A stretch of 64,000 bases of DNA from Embleya sp040605455 (GCF_040605455.1 NZ_JBEXCV010000025.1:10737-74736); one strand, 5' to 3'. Positions 18,381-27,000 are shown, counted from the first letter of the stretch. Numbers and translations are program-made. The notes: generated from the sequence alone by a model not told the origin.

Positions 18381-18392
18381 CAGTTTGTCAAG
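18376..18392. promoter_or_regulatory. Candidate AllR operator (gcl remnant)
   Basis: TTCAACA-GTT-TGTCAAG. Same layout as the operator-like sites at 19197 and 24874, with a weaker right half. It lies right at the 5' edge of the gcl remnant. Confidence 0.45.
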
Positions 18393-18435
18393 GGCGGTCC
18401 CGGTGCGGAGTTCGGCCGGACGCTAGGGTTCGGGC

Positions 18436-18693
18436 GTGCGATTGCGGATTGAGTTCTCGACCGAACCGTTCGACCCGGACGGCGTGCCGGCCCATGCCCT
18501 GGAGGCCCGGCGGGTCGTCGACGAGGCGGGCCTCGACGTGGAGGTCGGCCCGTTCGGCACGACCGCCGAGGGCGAAGCGGACGTCGTCCGCGCGGCGCCC
18601 GACCAGGTGTTCCGAGGCACGCTCGGCCTCGGAGCGACCCGGATCCCGGTACAGATCACCACCGTGCCAAGAACGCCGGGAGGCCGGGCGTGA
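18436..18693 (+). CDS. Conserved hypothetical protein
   Basis: An 85-residue protein beginning (GTG) MRLRIEFSTEPFDPDGVPAH with FGTTAEGEADVV in the middle. I do not recognise a domain; the opening resembles small thiamine-binding YkoF-like proteins only loosely. It overlaps the downstream HTH gene by 4 bp (GTGA), so the two are made together. High third-position GC supports coding. Confidence 0.65.
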   Translation: MRLRIEFSTEPFDPDGVPAHALEARRVVDEAGLDVEVGPFGTTAEGEADVVRAAPDQVFRGTLGLGATRIPVQITTVPRTPGGRA

Positions 18694-19052
18694 GCCCCGC
18701 CGAACACCCGCTGTCCGCCGCGATCAAGCCCCTGGTGACCGCGATCGGCGCCCAATTCGTCGCCCCGGAGGAAGCCGGCCCCGACGACGTGATCCTGGAC
18801 TGGGAGGGCGAGCCGGTCGTCGCCGTCCGCCTCCCGGGCCTGGGCACCGCCCTCGATCGCCTCCTCGGCGACGCGGAACGCCAATACGGCCCACTGGCCG
18901 ACCTCGACCGCGAGGCCAAACAACGCGTGGTCCGCACCCTCGAACAACGCGGCGCCTTCACGATCCGCCACGGCGTCGAAACGGTCGCCACAGCCCTCGG
19001 CGTCAGCCGCTTCACGGTCTACAACTACCTCAACCGAGAAACCCGAACCTGA
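18690..19052 (+). CDS. Helix-turn-helix domain protein
   Basis: A 120-residue cytosolic protein. The C-terminal part (about 78-118) has a clear HTH: RGAFTIRHGVETVATALGVS then RFTVYNYLN, of the type seen in Fis-like or resolvase-like DNA-binding tails. The N-terminal part (about 1-70) has an LSAAIKPLVTAIGAQFV helix and a PDDVILDWEGEPVVAVRLPG strand pair. Partner of the preceding 85-residue protein. Target unknown. Confidence 0.75.
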   Translation: MSPAEHPLSAAIKPLVTAIGAQFVAPEEAGPDDVILDWEGEPVVAVRLPGLGTALDRLLGDAERQYGPLADLDREAKQRVVRTLEQRGAFTIRHGVETVATALGVSRFTVYNYLNRETRT

Positions 19053-19196
19053 GCTCGGCCGCCTCGGCCGTCCCGACGCGGCTCCGCCCCGGGCGGGCGC
19101 CGGCTCGACCGCGCCCGGCGCGAAGTAATACCCCCACGCGAGCACTTCGGTGCGCCGCGCTTCCGGCGCGTCGAGTTGTGATCCCCGGTGACCGAC

Positions 19197-19213
19197 TTCA
19201 ACAAACTGTTGAC
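19197..19213. promoter_or_regulatory. Candidate AllR operator (uraD promoter)
   Basis: TTCAACA-AAC-TGTTGAC, an inverted repeat about 110 bp upstream of the uraD start codon. Nearly the same as the perfect palindrome between aceB and allR. Confidence 0.65.
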
Positions 19214-19324
19214 GGCGGAGATTGGGAGCGCCTAGCGTTCCGGCCATCGTCGCGTCGGGGTATCCCCTCGGGTGCGGCGTTCACCTCCGGACGGGTGTGC
19301 CCGCCGAGTGAGGAGGTAACCGAG

Positions 19325-19822
19325 ATGTCGTCAGCGCCAGGACTCGACAGGCTCAACGACGCGTCCGCCGACGAGGCGATCCGGCTGCTCGGTGAGGTCT
19401 GTGCGAGCGGTGCCTGGATCGGCGCGGTGCTCGCGGCTCGGCCCTATGGCGACCCGGAGAGGCTGTACACCAGTTCCGACCAGGCGGTGGCGGCGCTCAC
19501 CGCCGACGATCTCCGCGAGGCGATCGACGGCCATGCCGTGATCGGCCGCCCGCGCCAGGACGATCCGCAGTCGGCACGCGAACAGTCGGGCGTCCACCGG
19601 GCGGGTGACGCGGTGTTGGCCGACCTGCGGGCCGGGAACATCGCGTACGAGAGCCGGTTCGGCCGGGTCTTCCTGATCTGCGCGAGCGGTCGCAGCGCCG
19701 CGGAGATGCTCGCCGAACTGCGGCACCGACTCGACAACGACCCGGCGTCCGAGTGGGAGGTCACCCGCGAGGAGCTGCGGAAGATCAACCGCCTGCGCCT
19801 GGAAGGGCTGATCTCCGCGTGA
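19325..19822 (+). CDS. uraD: OHCU decarboxylase
   Basis: Decarboxylates 2-oxo-4-hydroxy-4-carboxy-5-ureidoimidazoline to S-allantoin, the third step after urate oxidation. 165 residues, all helical by composition. Family signs: LNDASADEAIRLLGEVCAS at the start, a conserved His in IDGHAVIGRPR, EQSGV, and the LRKINRLRLEGLIS end. The ATG at 19325 has GAGGAGG upstream. It overlaps uraH by 4 bp (GTGA). A uricase gene would be expected next and is present only as a remnant. Confidence 0.9.
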   Translation: MSSAPGLDRLNDASADEAIRLLGEVCASGAWIGAVLAARPYGDPERLYTSSDQAVAALTADDLREAIDGHAVIGRPRQDDPQSAREQSGVHRAGDAVLADLRAGNIAYESRFGRVFLICASGRSAAEMLAELRHRLDNDPASEWEVTREELRKINRLRLEGLISA

Positions 19823-20160
19823 TCTCCACCCACATCCTGGACACCAGCGAGGGCCGACCGGCGACCGACGTCCCGGTCGAGTTGTCCGAGCGCGCCGCCG
19901 ACGGAACGTGGACCGTGCTGGGCACGTCCGCGACGAACGCGGACGGCCGCTGCCCGGACCTGCCGCCGCCGGGTGTTCGGCCGGACGCCGGACCGGTCGA
20001 CGTCCGACTGGTCTTCGACGTCGCCGCGTACCGCCGCGCCCGCGGCGAAACGCCGTTCTTCCCGGAGATCCAGGTGGTCTTCACCGCCGAACCCGGCACG
20101 CATTACCACGTACCGCTCTTGCTCAACCCATACGGATACTCCGTCTATCGAGGGAGCTGA
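19819..20160 (+). CDS. uraH: 5-hydroxyisourate hydrolase (transthyretin-like)
   Basis: Hydrolyses 5-hydroxyisourate to OHCU. 113 residues. The N-terminal STHILDTSEGRPATDVPVEL signature, the His-containing GTHYHVPLLLNPYGY segment and the C-terminal YRGS tetrapeptide typical of the family are all intact. GTG start coupled to the uraD stop. Being intact beside a broken uricase is the pathway oddity of this region. Confidence 0.95.
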   Translation: MISTHILDTSEGRPATDVPVELSERAADGTWTVLGTSATNADGRCPDLPPPGVRPDAGPVDVRLVFDVAAYRRARGETPFFPEIQVVFTAEPGTHYHVPLLLNPYGYSVYRGS

Positions 20161-20165
20161 CAGGC

Positions 20166-20420
20166 ATGCCGATGGTGCTCGCCCAGAACCGGTACGGCAA
20201 GGCGGAGACCCGCGTGGTCCGGGTCCGGCGCGACGCCGAACGGCACGAGGTGGACGAGGTTCGGCTGTCGCTGCCGAACTAGCACCACTTCCTCGTCGAC
20301 ATGGAGCAGATCGGCGTCAAGAACGACAAGGAGGTGTACTACGCCGCCGATCGACCCTACGGTTTGATCGGGGGCACGGTGCACCGCGAGGTTGTCACCC
20401 CATTGATTCCGGTGGACTGA
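20166..20420 (+). pseudogene. Urate oxidase, internally deleted
   Basis: The first 38 codons (MPMVLAQNRYGKAETRVVRV onward) match the N-terminus of uricase. An in-frame TAG at 20280 follows, and the same frame then continues with the uricase C-terminus: HHFLVDMEQIGVKND, EVYYAADRPYGLIGGTV, ending TPLIPVD. About 220 middle residues are gone, including most of the active site, so no activity is possible. Position directly after uraH is where an intact uricase sits in related operons. Confidence 0.85.
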
Positions 20421-20543
20421 ACACCGGCCGGTCGGGCATCCGCTCCCGGAGGATTCTCCATCCGCCGTCCCGCCTCCGGGGCCCACGCAGGACCAGACGG
20501 CGGTACGTTCGCACGTTGGACCGCTGCCGCAAGGGGACTGCCC

Positions 20544-21992
20544 ATGTCTGTAGGGAAATCCGCAGGGAAATCCGCAGTGCACGGCACAGTGAACGCCACA
20601 GAGACCTCCGCCGGCACCTCCGCCGAGGCCGCCGACCTCGGCCGCATCGTCATCGAGAACTGCGCGATCGCGACCGTGGACGCGCGGGACACCGAGCACG
20701 CCTTCGGCCACATCGTGGTAGCGGGCAACCGCATCGAGTCGGTCGGCGCCGGAGCCGCCCCGGCCGGCCTGCAAAACGTCGTGCGCCGGATCGACGGAAC
20801 CGGCCACCTGGTCACGCCGGGCCTGGTCAACACGCATCACCACTTCTACCAGTGGATCACCCGCGGTCTCGCCCAGGAGTGCAACCTCTTCGACTGGCTC
20901 GTGGCGCTGTATCCCACCTGGGCGAGGATCGACGACGAAATGTGTTACGCCGCCGCGCAGGGCTCGGCCGCCGCACTGTTGCGCTCGGGCTGTACCACCT
21001 CCACGGATCACGCGTACGTCTTCCCCAAGGACGGCGGAGACATCCTGGGTGCGGAGATCCGCGCGCTTGCCGAACTGGGGATGCGCTTCCAACCCACCCG
21101 GGGCTCGATGGACCTCGGCCGGTCGCAGGGCGGGCTGCCGCCGGACGCGTGCGTCGAGGACACCGACGCGGCGCTCGCCGCGACGGCCGAGGCGATCGAC
21201 ACGTGGCACGACGCGTCCTTCGACTCGATGGTGCGGGTCACCGCCGCACCCTGCTCGCCGTTCTCGGTCACTCGGCAACTGCTGAGCGGAGCAGCTGAGT
21301 TGGCCCGCGCCAAGGGCGCCCGGCTGCACACCCACGGCTCCGAGACGGTGGAAGAGGAGGCTTTTTGCCAGGAGAAATTCGGCATGGGCCCCACCGACTA
21401 CCTGGAGAGCGTCGGCTGGTTGGGCGAGGACGTGTGGATGGCGCACTGCGTACACATGAAAGACTCGGACATCACCAAGTTCGCCGCCACCGGCACCGGC
21501 GTGGCGCACTGCCCGTCCTCCAACGCCCGGCTGGCCGCGGGCATCGCGCGCGTGCCGGAGATGGTGGCCGCCGGCATCCCGGTCGGCCTGGGCGTCGACG
21601 GCACCGCCTCCAACGAGTCGGGCGAACTGGGTACGGAACTGCGCAACGCGCTGCTGATCGCCCGGCTGCGGGGCGGCCCGGGCGCGATGACGGCCCGTCA
21701 GTCGCTGCGGCTGGGCACGATGGGCGGTGCGAAGGTGCTCGGTCGCGAGCGCGAGATCGGCTCGTTGGAGCCCGGCAAGCTCGCCGACCTGGCGATGTGG
21801 CGGGTGGACGGCGTGCTGCACTCGGGCATCGTCGACCCGGTCGCGGCCCTGGTCCTGGGCGCGGCGGCGCCGCTGACCCTGCTGCTGGTGAACGGTCGCG
21901 AGGTGGTCGAACAGGGTCACCTGTCCCGGGTCGACGAGGAGGAAATCGCCCGCAGTGTGGCCCACGCGGCGGCCCGGCTGCGCACCAAGTGA
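20544..21992 (+). CDS. 8-oxoguanine deaminase
   Basis: Zinc amidohydrolase (482 aa) converting 8-oxoguanine to urate and ammonia. The metal site is intact: NTHHHFYQWITRG near residue 92, a His in ARLHTHGSE, AHCVHM, and Asp in GLGVDGTASNESGELGTELR. The long polar N-terminus (about 30 residues, KSAGKSA repeats) precedes the domain. An AAGGGG site precedes the ATG. It would feed urate into the pathway, sharpening the puzzle of the missing uricase. Confidence 0.88.
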   Translation: MSVGKSAGKSAVHGTVNATETSAGTSAEAADLGRIVIENCAIATVDARDTEHAFGHIVVAGNRIESVGAGAAPAGLQNVVRRIDGTGHLVTPGLVNTHHHFYQWITRGLAQECNLFDWLVALYPTWARIDDEMCYAAAQGSAAALLRSGCTTSTDHAYVFPKDGGDILGAEIRALAELGMRFQPTRGSMDLGRSQGGLPPDACVEDTDAALAATAEAIDTWHDASFDSMVRVTAAPCSPFSVTRQLLSGAAELARAKGARLHTHGSETVEEEAFCQEKFGMGPTDYLESVGWLGEDVWMAHCVHMKDSDITKFAATGTGVAHCPSSNARLAAGIARVPEMVAAGIPVGLGVDGTASNESGELGTELRNALLIARLRGGPGAMTARQSLRLGTMGGAKVLGREREIGSLEPGKLADLAMWRVDGVLHSGIVDPVAALVLGAAAPLTLLLVNGREVVEQGHLSRVDEEEIARSVAHAAARLRTK

Positions 21993-22090
21993 GCCCCGGG
22001 AATCCCTGACATGCCGTCACGCGGCCGGGCATCCCCAGGACTTCGGCCGCGCGGCGGCACGGTCCGTGCAGTCCGCGCGCAGCCTTCCCG

Positions 22091-22447
22091 TCAGTCGCGC
22101 GGTGTCGCGGCCCTGGCGACCAGGGCCAGCGGTACGCTCGCGCACTGCGTGGCGGAGGCCACCGTCATGGTGCGCACCCCGGTCCGCCCGGCGATGTCGA
22201 CCAGGCGCGCCGCGTCGCACAGGTATGGCCGGGCGTGCGGCACGTCCCGAGCGCAGGTGGCCGCGTCGACGAACGCCGGCAGCCACGGCTGCCCGTCCTG
22301 CCCGTGGATGAAGACCACCGACTCGGTGTCGTCGATCGGGACCACCACCCCACCGGCCACGATCTCCGCGAGCAGGTCGGCGGGGTCGATCTCGGTGTCG
22401 TCGGCGCGGTCGAGGAGGGCGGCCAAGGCCGGGTTCGCGGCAGTCAT
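22091..22447 (-). CDS. SseB-like hypothetical protein
   Basis: A 118-residue cytosolic protein. The LAEIVAGGVVVPIDDTESVV and FIHGQDGQPWLPAFVDAATC segments resemble the SseB N-terminal domain, in which a strand, a loop and a WLPAF-like motif recur. Function unknown. Stand-alone gene on the minus strand, ending about 100 bp beyond the 8-oxoguanine deaminase stop. Confidence 0.55.
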   Translation of the reverse strand: MTAANPALAALLDRADDTEIDPADLLAEIVAGGVVVPIDDTESVVFIHGQDGQPWLPAFVDAATCARDVPHARPYLCDAARLVDIAGRTGVRTMTVASATQCASVPLALVARAATPRD

Positions 22448-22569
22448 GCCATGATCATATGGGCCCCGATTGTCGGGATTGGGCACCGACCGCCGATCAT
22501 CACGGCGCCCGGCGGACGTCGCGACGGGCGGGTCCGACCCCCGTCGCCCCCGTCGTCCTCGAAGCCGGA

Positions 22570-22959
22570 CTACGCCTCGCGCCCCAGCGTCCGCAGATAG
22601 GCGCGCCAGCCGCCGAACTCGGTGATCTCCCGGTGCCGGCCCGACTCCGATTCGCCGCGTCGCAGGATCATCGAGAAGCAGGCCGAGCCGTCCTCCAGCT
22701 TGATGATCCCGAACTCCAGCTCGGCCGGCTCGGTCGGCAGCAGGTTGTCGCGCAGCACCTCGTCCGGAACCTCGTACACCTCGCCCGCGATCTGCGCCTC
22801 GCTCGCCGGGTCGGGCAACAGACCAGGGCAGCGGTCGCCGATGGAGAAGAAGCGATAGCCGCGCGCGGTACGGGTCTTGGCGATCAGCGGCGCACCGTCG
22901 AGGTGGTGGTGGAACGGACCACCCTCCATCGCCTGGCCGTTGAGGAACATCCGTGCCAT
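22570..22959 (-). CDS. Allophanate hydrolase C-terminal-domain-like protein
   Basis: A 129-residue single-domain protein like the C-terminal (gamma-glutamylcyclotransferase-fold) part of allophanate hydrolase. Visible: MARMFLNGQAMEGGPFHHHL, LIAKTRTARGYRFFSI, and the closing ITEFGGWRAYLRTL characteristic of that domain. The AGGAGG site precedes the ATG at 22959 by 6 bases. Its place between purine genes fits a ureide or urea-derivative role, but the reaction of the stand-alone form is unproven. Confidence 0.72.
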   Translation of the reverse strand: MARMFLNGQAMEGGPFHHHLDGAPLIAKTRTARGYRFFSIGDRCPGLLPDPASEAQIAGEVYEVPDEVLRDNLLPTEPAELEFGIIKLEDGSACFSMILRRGESESGRHREITEFGGWRAYLRTLGREA

Positions 22960-23188
22960 GTGCTGCCTCCTGTTCGATGCCGCGCGAAGGTGTCGGCGGT
23001 GGGTCCACGCATGCGCGCCGCTCGACGGAACGACCGACGCGACCGGTGGAACCGGCACGACGTCGCCTGCGGCCGAAGCGCTGCGAGAATGTGCGGAACG
23101 ACCGGGCCCGCCCGATTGCCCGCGCCCCACGACCGCCGGGGTGGGGCCGGCTGTTCCGCGTAATCGGGGAATCTGCGAACAGCGCGGA

Positions 23189-24808
23189 TCAGCCGAGGAG
23201 TTCGCATCCCGGCAGGGTGAGGAAGTCGACGAACTCCTCGGCGAGAGCCACCGTGAGGAACAGGTCGCGCGCGGCCGTCCAGCGACCCGCCTCGAACCGA
23301 TCGTCGCCGATCTCCTCGCGCAGTGCGCCCAGTTCCTCGACGACCAGGCGCCGGACCAGGTCCGCGGTCACCTTCCCGCCGGTATCCGAGAGCACCACGC
23401 CGTTGTTGATCCACTGCCATACCTGGGATCGGGAGATCTCCGCGGTCGCCACGTCCTCCATCAGGCCGAACACCGCGACCGCGCCGTATCCACGCAGCCA
23501 CGCCTCCAGGTAGCGCAGCCCGACCCCGACCGCCGCGTGCAGTCCGGCGCCGGTCGGCGACCCCTGCGCGGACGCCACGTCCAGGAGCTGATCCGCCGTC
23601 ACCTCGACGTCGTCCCGGGTGCGTTCGATCTGGTTCGGCCGATCACCGAGCACCGCGTCGAACGCCTCGCGGCAGACCGGCACCAGGTCCGGATGGGCCA
23701 CCCACGAGCCGTCGAAGCCGTCGCCGGCCTCGCGGTCCTTGTCGTCCCGCACCTTCGTCAGCGCCGCCGCGTTGGCCACCGCGTCGCGCCGGGAGGGAAT
23801 CACCGCCGCCATCCCGCCGATCGCGTGCGCCCCGCGCCGATGGCAGGTGCGCACGAGCAGTTCGGTGTAGGCGCGCATGAACGGCGCGGTCATGGTGATC
23901 GCGTTGCGGTCCGGCAGCACGAACGCGTCACCCGCGTCGCGGAAGTTCTTCACGATGCTGAACAGGTAGTCCCAGCGGCCCGCGTTCAGGCCCGACGCGT
24001 GCTCGCGCAGTTCGTACAGAATCTCGTCCATCTCGAACGCGGCGGTGATCGTCTCGATCAGCACCGTGGCGCGGATCGTGCCGTGCGGAATGTCCAGCAG
24101 ATCCTGCGCGTGCCGGAACACGTCGTTCCACAGCCGGGCTTCGAGGTGGCTCTCGATCTTCGGCAGGTAGAAGTACGGGCCCAGGCCCCGATCGAGCAGG
24201 CGGGCCGCGTTGTGGAAGAAGTACAGCCCGAAGTCGACCAACGCACCGGCTGCCGGCGCCCCGTCGACCAGGACGTGCCGTTCGTCCAGGTGCCAGCCGC
24301 GCGGGCGCATCACCACGGTGGCCAGCTCGCCGTCCGGGCGCAGCCGGTAGGTCTTGCCCTCGGCGGTGGAGAAGTCGATCCGCCGGTCGTAGGCGTCGAT
24401 CAGGTTGAGTTGATGCGCGACGACGTTGTGCCAGGTCGGCGCCGAGGCGTCCTCGAAGTCGGCGAGCCAGATTTGGGCACCCGAGTTGAGCGCGTTGATG
24501 GTCATCTTGCGGTCCGCCGGACCGGTGATCTCCACCCGCCGGTCGCGCAGCGCGGGCGGCGCCTCGGCCACTCGCCATTCGGCGGCGCGCACCTCGGCGG
24601 TCTCCGGCAGAAAGTCGAGCCGGCCGGTGCGGGCGATCTCCTCGCGTCGGACCCGGCGCAGGGCGAGCAGCGCGTCGCGACGGCCGCCGAACCTGCGCTG
24701 CAGGCTCGCCACGAAGCGCAGCGCCTCGGTGGTGAGCACCTCGTCCGCTCGCGGCACGGAGCCGCCGGTCGCCGTGCTGTGCTTGACCACGATGGCCGGT
24801 GCACTCAT
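23189..24808 (-). CDS. aceB: Malate synthase A
   Basis: Condenses glyoxylate with acetyl-CoA to malate, removing the glyoxylate released from allantoin. 539 residues, the usual length for form A. Motifs: NSGAQIWLADFEDASAPTWH near residue 100, the signature REHASGLNAGRWDYLFS, MTAPFMRAYTELLV, GGMAAVIPSRRDA, and a C-terminal AEEFVDFLTLPGCELL. ATG at 24808 with AAGGAG 8 bases upstream. Divergent from allR across a 106-bp gap containing a perfect palindromic operator, a standard layout for AllR control. Confidence 0.95.
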   Translation of the reverse strand: MSAPAIVVKHSTATGGSVPRADEVLTTEALRFVASLQRRFGGRRDALLALRRVRREEIARTGRLDFLPETAEVRAAEWRVAEAPPALRDRRVEITGPADRKMTINALNSGAQIWLADFEDASAPTWHNVVAHQLNLIDAYDRRIDFSTAEGKTYRLRPDGELATVVMRPRGWHLDERHVLVDGAPAAGALVDFGLYFFHNAARLLDRGLGPYFYLPKIESHLEARLWNDVFRHAQDLLDIPHGTIRATVLIETITAAFEMDEILYELREHASGLNAGRWDYLFSIVKNFRDAGDAFVLPDRNAITMTAPFMRAYTELLVRTCHRRGAHAIGGMAAVIPSRRDAVANAAALTKVRDDKDREAGDGFDGSWVAHPDLVPVCREAFDAVLGDRPNQIERTRDDVEVTADQLLDVASAQGSPTGAGLHAAVGVGLRYLEAWLRGYGAVAVFGLMEDVATAEISRSQVWQWINNGVVLSDTGGKVTADLVRRLVVEELGALREEIGDDRFEAGRWTAARDLFLTVALAEEFVDFLTLPGCELLG

Positions 24809-24855
24809 GGGTGGCTCTCCTTCGCCGTCGACGCTCTTTTGTAGAGTGGACATTA

Positions 24856-24868
24856 GTTTCCGAGAAAC
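24856..24868. promoter_or_regulatory. Second inverted repeat in aceB-allR gap
   Basis: GTTTC-CGA-GAAAC, a perfect repeat just beside the TTCAACA palindrome. It could be a second regulator site or part of the promoter. Confidence 0.35.
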
Positions 24869-24873
24869 GGAAG

Positions 24874-24890
24874 TTCAACAACTTGTTGAA
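24874..24890. promoter_or_regulatory. AllR operator (aceB/allR divergent region)
   Basis: TTCAACA-ACT-TGTTGAA, a perfect 17-bp inverted repeat centred 74 bp upstream of aceB and 34 bp upstream of the chosen allR start. Fits an IclR-family site repressing both genes. Confidence 0.7.
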
Positions 24891-24914
24891 ATGTTCTCGA
24901 CGGAGGATCATGCC

Positions 24915-25718
24915 GTGGCCGCAGTCAGCTCGGGTAGCAACGGCACGACCGGTGGCGTCCAGTCTCTGGAACGCGCGTTCGACCTCCTCGAACTGCTCGC
25001 CGACGCGGGCGGCGTGCTGACGCTCAGCGAACTCGCCGCGCGTTCAGGATTGCCCATGCCCACCATCCACCGCCTGGTACGCACGCTCGTGTCGCTGGGC
25101 TATCTGCGCCAGGACGCCTCCCGCCGCTACACCCTCGGCCCGAGGCTGATCCGGCTGGGCGAAACCGCGGGCCGGCTGCTGGGCAGTTGGGCCCGGCCGT
25201 ACCTGGCCGAACTGATGGAGAGCACCGGCGAGACCGCCAATCTCGCGGTGCTCGAAGCGGGCGAGGTGGTCTATGTCGGCCAGGTGCCCAGCCGGCACTC
25301 GATGCGGATGTTCACCGAGGTCGGCCGGCGCGTGCAGCCGCACTGCACCGCGGTGGGCAAGGTCCTGCTCGCCCAACTGCCCGAGGCGGACGCCGCGCGC
25401 GTGCTCGGCGGTCGACCGCTGGCCTCGCACACCGAGCACACGGTCACCGATCCGGCCGAACTGCTCGCCCAGTTCCCGCGAATCAGGGCGCAGGGCTATG
25501 CGATCGACGATCAGGAGCAGGAACTGGGCGTGCGCTGCGTCGCGGTCGTGGTGCCGGGAGCGCCCACCGCGACCGCGCTGTCCGTGTCCGGACCCGATGG
25601 CCGGATCCGGGCGATGGAGGAGCACTGGATGACCACCAGGATGCAGGAGATCGCGACCCGCCTCGGCGCGCACCTCGGCGGCACCGAGCCGGACCCGGAA
25701 CCGGTGCCCACGAACTGA
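24915..25718 (+). CDS. allR: IclR family regulator of allantoin genes
   Basis: IclR-type repressor (267 aa) closely resembling streptomycete AllR, which represses purine/allantoin genes and is released by pathway intermediates. N-terminal winged HTH (about 10-75): GGVQSLERAFDLLELLAD and LPMPTIHRLVRTLVSLGYL. C-terminal effector domain (about 85-255): STGETANLAVLEAGEVVYVG, HSMRMFTEVGRR, GVRCVAVVVPG. The GTG at 24915 is chosen because GGAGG lies 8 bases upstream; an in-frame ATG at 24891 abuts the operator and lacks a ribosome site. Confidence 0.88.
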   Translation: MAAVSSGSNGTTGGVQSLERAFDLLELLADAGGVLTLSELAARSGLPMPTIHRLVRTLVSLGYLRQDASRRYTLGPRLIRLGETAGRLLGSWARPYLAELMESTGETANLAVLEAGEVVYVGQVPSRHSMRMFTEVGRRVQPHCTAVGKVLLAQLPEADAARVLGGRPLASHTEHTVTDPAELLAQFPRIRAQGYAIDDQEQELGVRCVAVVVPGAPTATALSVSGPDGRIRAMEEHWMTTRMQEIATRLGAHLGGTEPDPEPVPTN

Positions 25719-25872
25719 CGGCCCGCGCCGCTCGGGCGCGGGCGGCGCCGACCGCGAGCCCCGGGCGCCGGGTTCGGCTACCCGACCGGATATCCGCGGC
25801 GCCGGCGAGCGCGCGCGTCATGTCCATCGCCGGCCACTCGCCGTCGTGCGCTCGGTTACTACGCTGGGCGAC

Positions 25873-26652
25873 ATGACGACCTCACTGATCACCGGCGCCA
25901 CCTCGGGCCTCGGCGCCGCGTTCGCCCGACGGCTGGCCCACGAAGGGCACGCCCTCGTCCTGGTCGCGCGCGACCGGGAACGATTGGCCGAATCGGCTCG
26001 CGACCTGCGCGAGGAACACGGCGTGTCGGTGGAGGTGCTGGCCGCGGACCTGTCCCTGGACGAGGGAATCGCGGCGGTCGAGGCCCGCCTCGCCGATCGG
26101 GCCGCGCCGGTGGACGTGTTGGTCAACAACGCCGGCTTCGGCAACCGGGGCGGTTTCCTGGACGCGTCCACGGCCGACGAGGTGCGGATGCTCAAGGTGC
26201 ACTGCGAGGCGGTACTGCGGCTGACCGCCGCCGCGAGCGCGGCGATGCGCGAGCGCGGCCGCGGCTGGGTGGTCAACGTGGCGTCGGTCGCGGCCTTCCT
26301 GCCGCGCGGCACCTACGGCGCGAGCAAGGCGTGGGTGGTCGGCTTCACCGAGGGCACTGCCCGCGAACTCGCGGGCAGCGGCGTGCGGTTGATGGCGCTG
26401 TGTCCGGGCTTCGTACGCACCGAGTTCCACCTGCGGGCCGGGATGGGCACGTCCAACATCCCCAACTGGATGTGGCTGGACGCCGATCGGGTGGTCGCCG
26501 CCGCGATCCGCGACCTCGCGGTGGGCCGCACGGTCAGCGTGCCGGACCTGCGCTACAAGGCGGTGGTCGGGTTGGCCAAACTCGCCCCGCGCGGCCTGTT
26601 CGGCAGCGTGTCCACCAGGACCGGCCGGGTGTACGGGCCGACCCGCCCCTAG
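25873..26652 (+). CDS. SDR family NAD(P)-dependent oxidoreductase
   Basis: A 259-residue classical SDR with TGATSGLGAAFARRL, NNAGFGNRG, a serine in VVNVASVAAF, and YGASKAWVVGF for the catalytic Tyr/Lys. CPGFVRTEFH and NWMWLDADRVV place it with the YqjQ/DltE-like group acting on lipophilic substrates. ATG at 25873 chosen from the domain start; no strong ribosome site is visible. Followed by a hairpin terminator. Confidence 0.88.
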   Translation: MTTSLITGATSGLGAAFARRLAHEGHALVLVARDRERLAESARDLREEHGVSVEVLAADLSLDEGIAAVEARLADRAAPVDVLVNNAGFGNRGGFLDASTADEVRMLKVHCEAVLRLTAAASAAMRERGRGWVVNVASVAAFLPRGTYGASKAWVVGFTEGTARELAGSGVRLMALCPGFVRTEFHLRAGMGTSNIPNWMWLDADRVVAAAIRDLAVGRTVSVPDLRYKAVVGLAKLAPRGLFGSVSTRTGRVYGPTRP

Positions 26653-26673
26653 ACCACGGGGTCGAGCACGCCA

Positions 26674-26706
26674 CAGGCCCCGCCGACGCGAAGTCGACGG
26701 GGCCTG
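26674..26706. terminator. Hairpin between SDR and small basic protein gene
   Basis: CAGGCCCCGCCGAC and GTCGACGGGGCCTG arms around a 5-base loop, 22 bases past the SDR stop. It could serve both converging genes. Confidence 0.7.
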
Positions 26707-26826
26707 CGGGCGCGTACCGGGCGGGGCGGTGGGGTCGTCACGCCCCTCCCCCGGGCATCCGCGAGGTCCTGGGCCCGATCACCCGGGGGTTGAGCGCCCG
26801 GGGCGCCGGCCGAGGACGCCGGGCTG

Positions 26827-27000
26827 TCAGCGCCTCGGGCGGCCCTTGGGCCGGTCGCTCTTGCCGCGTCGGGCGGCCTTGGGGGAGTCGAGGCCATCCG
26901 TCGCCTCTGCTGCGGGTGCCGCTGCGGAATCTGCACGCTCGGCTTCGACGAACAGCGAGTTCTTGTTCTGCAGGTGGGGTTTCGACTTTTGCTTGGCCAT
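26827..27000 (-). CDS. Small basic hypothetical protein (57 aa)
   Basis: Begins MAKQKSKPHLQNKNSLFVEA and ends KSDRPKGRPRR, with an Ala/Glu-rich middle. Lys- and Arg-rich at both ends, so nucleic-acid binding is possible. The strong AGGAGG site 6 bases upstream of the ATG and codon-like composition support translation. Family not recognised. Confidence 0.65.
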   Translation of the reverse strand: MAKQKSKPHLQNKNSLFVEAERADSAAAPAAEATDGLDSPKAARRGKSDRPKGRPRR

